NCBI GenBank assembly: GCA_035720945.1
Contig: DASTNK010000135.1
Coordinates: forward strand, 1-12,292
Direction of reading: 5' to 3'
Source of the DNA: SCQX01 sp035720945
Lineage (GTDB): Bacteria; Pseudomonadota; Gammaproteobacteria; Burkholderiales; Burkholderiaceae_B
Length of the DNA stretch: 12,292 nt
Made by a program: the position numbers and the translations under genes. Positions 7,718 to 12,292 of the stretch are shown one piece after another. The stretch's first letter is position 1. The number at the start of each line of letters is the position of its first letter. Below the pieces are notes generated by a model. That model was not told the origin of the DNA. It made no database searches and worked only from the letters and a program-made list of their open reading frames with translations.

Positions 7718-7756
7718 AATAGAACAAACAAAAACAGGCCGCCCCCCTACAGGCTG
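7718..7756 (-). terminator. Possible terminator of the DUF2325 gene
   Basis: On the minus strand, 18 nt after the stop, CAGCC pairs with GGCCTG (one bulged base, 11-nt loop; 7756-7735). A T-rich run TTTTTGTTTGTT (7734-7723) follows. The stem is short, so this is only a moderate call. The rest of the gap (7619-7717) holds GC-rich dyads, for example CACGC-ACCCC-GCGTG at 7650-7664, that could slow transcription from the NlpC/P60 gene but lack a T tract on the plus strand. Confidence 0.4.
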
Positions 7757-7773
7757 GCCGCCCACTCTGCCAA

Positions 7774-8091
7774 TCAAACCCCAGTTTCCACGAAGCCACC
7801 CTGCGCAAGCGCCTGCTTCATGCTGCACACCGACCGTCGGCACACCAGCACGCGCACGCCCGCGCGCTGGGCCGCCGTCCGAAACGCCTTCATGACGTTA
7901 TGCCCCAGGAAATCGGTCAACAGGATCAACAGATCGGTGCCCGATGGCAATTGGGGCGCTTTCTTCTGATGCGCCGTGTCGCGTCCACTGATGTGATGGT
8001 TGATGGCGATGTTATGCCCTTTGAGCAGATCGGGAATATTGCCCAGTCTGTCCGCACCCACCACGACGGCATGCCGCACTGGTTCTGACAT
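7774..8091 (-). CDS. DUF2325-domain protein with Fur-type promoter
   Basis: This 105-residue protein is a single DUF2325 (PF10087) domain, a Rossmann-like fold of unknown function. The layout fits the family: an opening strand AVVVGAD (8-14), a middle NHHISGRD (31-38), then DLLILLTDFLGHNVM (53-67) with the conserved His after a hydrophobic strand, and a closing strand VRVLVCRR (79-86). Histidines 32, 33 and 64 and cysteines 84 and 89 could form a metal site, but that is inference. No signal peptide or membrane segment is seen, so it is probably cytoplasmic. The ATG at 8091 is chosen because GAGG lies just upstream at a usual distance; a GTG at 8154 would add 21 residues unlike the family. The gene stands alone. 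Its promoter contains a near-consensus Fur box, so iron repression is expected. Confidence 0.82.
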   Translation of the reverse strand: MSEPVRHAVVVGADRLGNIPDLLKGHNIAINHHISGRDTAHQKKAPQLPSGTDLLILLTDFLGHNVMKAFRTAAQRAGVRVLVCRRSVCSMKQALAQGGFVETGV

Positions 8092-8180
8092 ATAGACCTC
8101 GCTTGCGATTGTTGAAGTTTGGTGGAGCCCGTTCAAGCCCGGTAACGCTCGCACATGGATAAGCTTGATGATGTTTTTTA

Positions 8181-8209
8181 ATAATAATGATTCTTATTAT
8201 CAAAATCAA
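8181..8209 (-). promoter_or_regulatory. Sigma-70 promoter of the DUF2325 gene
   Basis: On the minus strand TTGATT (8209-8204; 4 of 6 match TTGACA) is followed after exactly 17 nt by TATTAT (8186-8181; 5 of 6 match TATAAT). Transcription would start near 8174, giving a leader of about 83 nt before the ATG at 8091. The spacer and -10 element are covered by the Fur box. Confidence 0.75.
8183..8201 (-). promoter_or_regulatory. Fur box (ferric uptake regulator operator)
   Basis: The minus-strand 19-mer GATAATAAGAATCATTATT matches the classic Fur consensus GATAATGATAATCATTATC at 16 of 19 positions. It lies between the -35 and -10 elements of the DUF2325 promoter and overlaps the -10, the classic place for repression by Fe(II)-Fur. 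The liv-type operon starts about 280 nt away in the other direction and is less likely to be controlled by it. Confidence 0.8.
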
Positions 8210-8465
8210 TTTTTATTCTTTCGAAATGCTCCTAAAAACTTTCAATAACCGCCGCCACACCAACCTGTCCCAGCGCGGGCCGCCACATCTTGACCAGACA
8301 CAATTTCAGCGAAAGTTCAGCTATTGCCGTGCAACAAGCACAGAAATATCGGGATTTACCCGAACCGCCATGATCAAGGACAAAAAATTCAGTTCACAGT
8401 CAACCGAATTTTGGACAATGCGAACAATTCCTCCATTCAACAGACAATGGGGAAACGGACTTCTC

Positions 8466-8473
8466 AAAGGAGG
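8466..8473 (+). promoter_or_regulatory. Strong ribosome-binding site of the substrate-binding protein gene
   Basis: AAAGGAGG is a near-perfect anti-16S match 8 nt before the ATG at 8482. It confirms that start and predicts high expression, as expected for the abundant binding protein of an ABC importer. Confidence 0.9.
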
Positions 8474-8481
8474 TTTTACTC

Positions 8482-9699
8482 ATGCAATCCAGATCACTAC
8501 GCATCGTCCCATTCGCCCTGACGGCACTCACTCTGAGCCTCGCTCTGGGCACCGCCCAGGCCGCATCGAACGAAATCGTCCTTGGCGCGTCGGTGCAGCT
8601 CACCGGATCCAGCGCGAACACCGGCCGTTACTACCGCGACGCCTACAAGATGGCGATCAAGAAGATCAACGAAGCCGGCGGCGTCAAGGTGGACGGGAAG
8701 ACCTATAAACTGGCCCTGAAACTCTATGACAACCAGTCCGACGTGAACCTGAGCGTGCGCCAATACACCCAGCTCGTGTCTCAGGACAAGGTCAACTTCC
8801 TGCTCGGGCCCTTCGCCAGCAACTTCACCATCGCCGACTCGGCCGTGTCCGAGAAATACCAGATCCCGATGGTCGAAGGCGGTGGCGCATCCAACCAGAT
8901 CTTCGAACGCAAGTTCAAGTACATCTTTGGCACGCTGGCACCCGCGAGCAACTACTTCGGCAGCACCATCGCCATGCTGAAACAGGTCAAACCCGAACCC
9001 AAGTCGGTCGCGTTGCTGTATGCCGACGACTCGTTCGATGTGTCCGTTGCGAAAGGCACCCGGCCGCTGTTGAAATCCGCCGGCCTGAACACGGTGATGG
9101 ACGAACGTTACAGTTCGAACACCAGCAATTTCAACACCCTGCTGTCGCAGATCAAGGCCAAGAAGGTGGATGCCGTACTGGTGGCCGGCCATGAAACCGA
9201 GATCCTGAACTTCATCCGCCAGGCGAAAAGCCTGAACGCCTCGCCCAATATGTATTCGTTCACGGTGGGCGTGCCGAGCGCGGACTTCCGCAAGGCGCTG
9301 GGCAAGGATGCCGACTACGCCTTCGGCATGACGGCCTGGCTGCCCAACCCGGCGCTCAAGGACCAGTGGTTCGGTGACGCCGCGCAGTTCGCCAAAGACT
9401 ACAAGGCCAAATACGGCTACGAGCCTGATTACCACGCCGCCTCGGGCATTTCCGACGTGGAAACCATCGTCAAGGCCATCGAGAAAGCCGGCAGCCTGAA
9501 TCCGAAAAAGGTGCGCGACGCCATCGCCGCCAGCGACTTCAACAGCCTGTACGGCAAGATCGCCTTCGGCAAGGACGGCCAGATCTCGCTCGACCAGACC
9601 GTGGTGCAGGTGCAGAACGGTGCCGTGGAACCCGTCTTCAACGGCAAGAAGTTCCTGACGCCCGTGAAATACCCGATGCCTGCCTGGTCCAAGCGCTAG
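8482..9699 (+). CDS. Periplasmic substrate-binding protein of a branched-chain amino-acid type ABC importer (LivK-like)
   Basis: This 405-residue protein belongs to the Peripla_BP_6/LivK family of periplasmic receptors. A signal peptide has a basic start (R4, R7), a hydrophobic core (8-23) and an AQA-AS cleavage site after residue 27. The mature protein begins with the first Rossmann strand and binding loop IVLGASVQLTGSSANTG (32-48). LLGPFASNFT (107-116) forms the second ligand-contacting region, and the family pattern runs to the end. It captures the ligand and delivers it to the LivHM-like permeases encoded directly downstream. Substrates in this family include branched-chain amino acids, polar amino acids, urea, amides and aromatic acids; the sequence alone does not settle which. 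It is the first gene of the operon, 27 nt before the next. Confidence 0.93.
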   Translation: MQSRSLRIVPFALTALTLSLALGTAQAASNEIVLGASVQLTGSSANTGRYYRDAYKMAIKKINEAGGVKVDGKTYKLALKLYDNQSDVNLSVRQYTQLVSQDKVNFLLGPFASNFTIADSAVSEKYQIPMVEGGGASNQIFERKFKYIFGTLAPASNYFGSTIAMLKQVKPEPKSVALLYADDSFDVSVAKGTRPLLKSAGLNTVMDERYSSNTSNFNTLLSQIKAKKVDAVLVAGHETEILNFIRQAKSLNASPNMYSFTVGVPSADFRKALGKDADYAFGMTAWLPNPALKDQWFGDAAQFAKDYKAKYGYEPDYHAASGISDVETIVKAIEKAGSLNPKKVRDAIAASDFNSLYGKIAFGKDGQISLDQTVVQVQNGAVEPVFNGKKFLTPVKYPMPAWSKR

Positions 9700-9715
9700 G
9701 CCGTACCGCCCACAC

Positions 9716-9721
9716 AAGGAG
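9716..9721 (+). promoter_or_regulatory. Ribosome-binding site supporting the TTG start of the LivH-like gene
   Basis: AAGGAG lies 5 nt before the TTG at 9727. Starting there gives the normal LivH N-terminus (MDLLLQILVNG). The next ATG, at 9787 (residue 21), would delete most of the first membrane helix. Confidence 0.8.
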
Positions 9722-9726
9722 TCACC

Positions 9727-10590
9727 TTGGATTTACTGCTGCAAATCCTGGTCAACGGAGTCCTGCAGGGGGGGCTGTATGCCGTCATGGCACTCGGCCT
9801 CGCCCTGGTGTGGGGTGTGTTGAACATTGTGAATCTGGCCCACGGCGCATTCATCATGCTGGGGGCCTATATTTCCTGGCACTTGTTCACCTACCTGCAC
9901 ATCGACCCGTTCGTCGGCCTACCCATCACGGCCTGCGTGATGTTCGTGCTCGGATACGCGATACAGCGCGGCATCCTGAACCTGATCGCACGCGCGCCCA
10001 TGTTCAACACCTTGCTGATCACATTCGGCATGGAAGTCGTCGTCACCTACTTGGCGCAGTTGGCGTTCTCGGCTGACTTCCGCACCATCAACCCGTCCTA
10101 CGCGGGGGACAGCTTCACGCTCGGCGTCGTCACCATTCCCGTGGTGCGGCTGGCCGCGTTCGGTGTCGCGCTGCTCCTGACGTTCGGCATGTGGTATTTC
10201 CTGTTGCGATCGCGACTGGGACGCGCCATTCGCGCGACCGCCCAGAATCTGCTGGCGGCGCGGCTGTACGGCGTCGAACCCAAGCATTTGTACGCGATCA
10301 CGTTCGGGCTGGGCCTGGCATTGGCCGGTGCGGCCGGTGGCCTGTATGGAACGGTGTCGCAGATCAATCCGTACATCGGCGCCACACTTACGGCGAAATC
10401 GTTCGCCATCGCCATCATCGGCGGCCTGGAAACCCCGCTGGGTGTCATTGTCGGCGGCCTGTTCCTGGGCATCGTGGAAGCACTCACCACACTGTACGTC
10501 GGCCCCACGTTCACCGATGTGGCCAGTTTCGGCATCCTGATACTGGTGCTCATATTGCGGCCTAACGGCCTTCTTGGGAAAGTTGCATGA
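9727..10590 (+). CDS. ABC importer permease, LivH-like
   Basis: This 287-residue inner-membrane permease (BPD_transp_2 family) has about eight hydrophobic segments and forms half of the transmembrane channel with the LivM-like protein. Family marks are VWGVLNIVNLAHG (28-40), the cytoplasmic coupling region RAIRATAQN...LYGV (166-183) that meets the ATPase, and the ending LILRPNGLLG (275-284). The start codon is TTG, supported by AAGGAG 5 nt upstream and by the normal family N-terminus. Its stop overlaps the next start in ATGA at 10587-10590, so the two permeases are probably made in equal amounts by translational coupling. Length is typical of LivH. Confidence 0.94.
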   Translation: MDLLLQILVNGVLQGGLYAVMALGLALVWGVLNIVNLAHGAFIMLGAYISWHLFTYLHIDPFVGLPITACVMFVLGYAIQRGILNLIARAPMFNTLLITFGMEVVVTYLAQLAFSADFRTINPSYAGDSFTLGVVTIPVVRLAAFGVALLLTFGMWYFLLRSRLGRAIRATAQNLLAARLYGVEPKHLYAITFGLGLALAGAAGGLYGTVSQINPYIGATLTAKSFAIAIIGGLETPLGVIVGGLFLGIVEALTTLYVGPTFTDVASFGILILVLILRPNGLLGKVA

Positions 10591-11537
10591 AGAACACCTC
10601 ACGCACCATCCTGATCGTGGTCGTGGCCATCGCCCTGGCATTGCTGCCGCTGTATGGCTCCGACGTCATGATCCAATTCGGCATCAGCACCCTGCTGCTG
10701 GCCGTGCTGGCGCAAGGCTGGAACATCATCGGTGGCTACACCGGCTACGCGTCTTTCGGCAATTCCGTCTTCTACGGGCTGGGCGGTTACGGCGTGGGCA
10801 TCGCCATGGTGCAATGGCACTTGCCGTTTTCCGTGGGCCTGATCTTCGGCATGGTTCTGGCCATTGTCTTCGCAGTCTGCCTGGGGTTGCCCGTGCTGCG
10901 GCTCAAAGGCCACTACTTCGCCATCGCCACACTGGCCCTGGCGCAGATCATGGCCGCCATCGTGTCCAACATCCCCCTGGCTGGCCAGAATATCGGCCTG
11001 GTCCTGCCACCGCTGAACAACGACCGGATGTTCTACTGGGTATCGTTCGTCCTGCTGGTGTTCACCACCCTGACCATCTGGTGGATCACCCGCAGCCGGT
11101 TCGGATTCGGCATCATCGCGATTCGCGAGAACGAAGAAGGCGCGGTCGTCATGGGTGTGGACACCACACGCTACAAAATCATGGCGTTCGCATTGGCGGG
11201 CATATTCAGCGCATTGGCCGGCGGCATCCACGCCTATTGGATCACCTTCCTCGATCCCGAAAGCGCGTTCGATATCACTCTCAATGTCAAGATGATCATC
11301 ATGGCCGTGTTCGGCGGTCCAGGCACCATCCTGGGTCCCATCGTCGGTTCGTTCATCCTGTCGGCCATCTCGGAGATCCTTTCCAGCGAAGTCACCAGCA
11401 TCGCCGGCCTGTTCTTCGGCGTGGTCATCGTGGTGGCCGTGGTCCTGATGCCACGCGGCCTGGCGGATGTCATCCGTCACTTCCGCCGTTCGGGCTGGCA
11501 TTATTTCATTGAAAACGTTCGGGCCAATCGCTTATGA
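10587..11537 (+). CDS. ABC importer permease, LivM-like
   Basis: This 316-residue inner-membrane permease is the partner of the LivH-like protein. The N-terminal part has several hydrophobic segments and the conserved GGYTGYASFGNSVFYGLGGY (49-68). LRLKGHYFAIATLALAQI (104-121) is also characteristic. The coupling helix region REN...AVVMGVDTTRYK (180-197) should contact the ATPase. It ends with LMPRGL (287-292) and a basic tail of about 25 residues. Both ends overlap neighbouring genes by four bases (ATGA at 10587 and 11534), which marks tight operon coupling. Length is close to other bacterial LivM proteins of this short class, which lack the long N-terminal extension of the E. coli protein. 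Confidence 0.94.
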   Translation: MKNTSRTILIVVVAIALALLPLYGSDVMIQFGISTLLLAVLAQGWNIIGGYTGYASFGNSVFYGLGGYGVGIAMVQWHLPFSVGLIFGMVLAIVFAVCLGLPVLRLKGHYFAIATLALAQIMAAIVSNIPLAGQNIGLVLPPLNNDRMFYWVSFVLLVFTTLTIWWITRSRFGFGIIAIRENEEGAVVMGVDTTRYKIMAFALAGIFSALAGGIHAYWITFLDPESAFDITLNVKMIIMAVFGGPGTILGPIVGSFILSAISEILSSEVTSIAGLFFGVVIVVAVVLMPRGLADVIRHFRRSGWHYFIENVRANRL

Positions 11538-12268
11538 CCGCCATCCTCGAAGCACGCCACCTGACGCGCCGATTCTCCGGGCTGGTGGCGGTGAATGACG
11601 TCAGTTTCACCCTCAACCAGGGAGAGATCCTGGGTTTCATCGGCCCCAACGGGGCGGGCAAAACCACACTGATCAGCCTGATCAGCGGTACGGTCGAACC
11701 CAGCGAGGGGGAAATCTACTTCAACGACAAGCTCATCAACGCCGTGCCGGCCTTCAAGCGCGCCCGTCTGGGCATCGGCCGCACGTTCCAGATCATGCAG
11801 CCCTTCCCGGGCCTTTCCGTGCTCGACAACGTTGCCGTGGGTGCCCTGTTCGGGCATGGCGGCGGCCAGCCCAAACTGGCCATCGCACGCGAAAAAGCAC
11901 GCGAATGCCTGACCTTCGTCGGGCTGCAAAAACACGTGGACCACCGCGCCGACGAGCTCGGCGGCCCGGACCGCAAGCGGCTCGAGCTGGCCAAGGCCCT
12001 GGCCATGCAGCCGCGCGTCCTGCTGTGCGACGAAGTCATGGCCGGGCTCAATCTGGTTGAAATCGACGAGGTCATCGACGTGATTCGCAAAGTGCGCGGC
12101 GCCGGCATCAGCATCATCGTCATCGAACACGTCATCAAAGCCATCAAAAGTCTGTCGGACCGCATCATGGTGCTGCACCACGGCGAAAAAATCGCCGATG
12201 GACAGCCCGACGAAGTGCTGGCCAATTCCACAGTGATCGAAGCGTATCTAGGGAAGAAAAGAGTATGA
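11534..12268 (+). CDS. ABC importer ATPase, LivG-like
   Basis: This 244-residue cytoplasmic ATPase drives the importer. The P-loop GPNGAGKTT lies at residues 37-45, the Q-loop glutamine at Q86 in GRTFQIM, the Walker B segment VLLCDE at 162-167 (catalytic E167) and the switch histidine at H199. The usual signature LSGGQ or LSYGQ is replaced by LGGPDRKR (142-149), and DEPxAGMN by DEVMAGLN. I recall this variant from a LivG subgroup in proteobacteria, so it is not a sign of decay. The LivG-type C-terminus (ADGQPDEVLANSTVIEAYLG) is present. The start overlaps the LivM-like stop, and the stop overlaps the next gene's start, both in ATGA. Confidence 0.94.
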   Translation: MTAILEARHLTRRFSGLVAVNDVSFTLNQGEILGFIGPNGAGKTTLISLISGTVEPSEGEIYFNDKLINAVPAFKRARLGIGRTFQIMQPFPGLSVLDNVAVGALFGHGGGQPKLAIAREKARECLTFVGLQKHVDHRADELGGPDRKRLELAKALAMQPRVLLCDEVMAGLNLVEIDEVIDVIRKVRGAGISIIVIEHVIKAIKSLSDRIMVLHHGEKIADGQPDEVLANSTVIEAYLGKKRV

Positions 12269-12292
12269 CCAGCGCAAGCCCCAACCGGAGCC
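12265..12292 (+). CDS. Start of the second ABC ATPase (probable LivF-like), cut by window end
   Basis: An ATG at 12265 overlaps the LivG-like TGA in ATGA, with GGAAG about 10 nt upstream. Only nine codons (MTSASPNRS) are present, so no motif can be seen. The call rests on gene order, since LivF normally follows LivG, and on the repeated ATGA spacing of this operon. Confidence 0.6.

Larger units (their letters stand above)
8092..8481. other. Divergent intergenic region between DUF2325 gene and liv-type operon
   Basis: This 390-nt stretch is clearly richer in A/T than its surroundings, above all at 8165-8230. The left part holds the DUF2325 leader, promoter and Fur box. The right part must hold the promoter of the liv-type operon, but I found no good sigma-70 pair: TGGACA at 8412-8417 is a fair -35, yet the sequence 17 nt on (ATTCAA) is a poor -10. 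TTCAGC occurs twice 11 bp apart (8305-8310 and 8316-8321), about one helical turn, and might bind a regulator. Frames open through this stretch were judged non-coding. Confidence 0.6.

Noticed and set aside
8133..8156. A seven-codon upstream frame (MCERYRA) in the DUF2325 leader
   Set aside because: Short frames like this arise by chance. There is no clear ribosome-binding site and no run of one amino acid that would suggest attenuation.
6121..8209. Reading the GlcG/HbpS-like gene and the Fur-box DUF2325 gene as one iron or haem island
   Set aside because: They lie in separate, differently oriented units with an NlpC/P60 gene between them, and no Fur-like site was seen upstream of the GlcG-like gene.
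8497..9717. A 406-codon open frame on the minus strand opposite the substrate-binding protein gene
   Set aside because: It mirrors the coding gene almost exactly, has no ribosome-binding site or recognisable domain, and such antisense frames are usual in high-GC genes with strong third-base bias.
10599..11501. A 300-codon minus-strand frame opposite the LivM-like gene
   Set aside because: Its composition (runs of Asp, His, Gln, Gly) is the typical mirror of a membrane-protein gene, not a real protein.

Overview
The window looks like a chromosomal segment of a high-GC beta-proteobacterium, most likely Burkholderiales and probably the Alcaligenaceae (Bordetella/Achromobacter/Castellaniella-like). 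That placement is inferred from codon usage, protein style and gene content, not from a marker gene. No rRNA, tRNA, CRISPR array, insertion sequence or phage gene was seen, so most of the window is core metabolism and transport. Layout: (1) 7-1653 (+) encodes electron-transfer flavoprotein:ubiquinone oxidoreductase. It converges, with a 5-nt gap, on an EamA-type drug/metabolite transporter at 1659-2555 (-). (2) 2694-4673 (-) encodes acetyl-CoA synthetase AcsA, with a clear rho-independent terminator just downstream (2640-2670). (3) 6525-4793 (-) is a two-gene unit: a small GlcG/HbpS-family (DUF336) protein, then, through an ATGA overlap, an Atg22/UMF1-type MFS transporter. (4) 6526-6898 is a divergent intergenic region rich in inverted repeats. 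(5) 6899-7618 (+) encodes an NlpC/P60 cell-wall hydrolase lipoprotein. (6) 7774-8091 (-) encodes a 105-residue DUF2325 protein. Its promoter contains a near-consensus Fur box in an AT-rich patch (8181-8209). (7) From 8482 to the right edge (+) runs a liv-type branched-chain/polar amino-acid ABC transporter operon: binding protein, two permeases, an ATPase, and the first codons of the second ATPase, which is cut by the window end. How the genes fit together: the liv-type importer brings in an amino acid or related acid. ETF-QO passes electrons from acyl-CoA and amino-acid dehydrogenases to ubiquinone, and AcsA activates acetate. All three suit an organism living on organic and amino acids, although they lie in separate transcription units. 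The least explained parts are the Fur-controlled DUF2325 gene, the coupled GlcG-like/UMF1 pair, and the palindromes between the glcG-like gene and the NlpC gene. I see no convincing large undescribed system. The DUF2325/Fur unit is the best lead.
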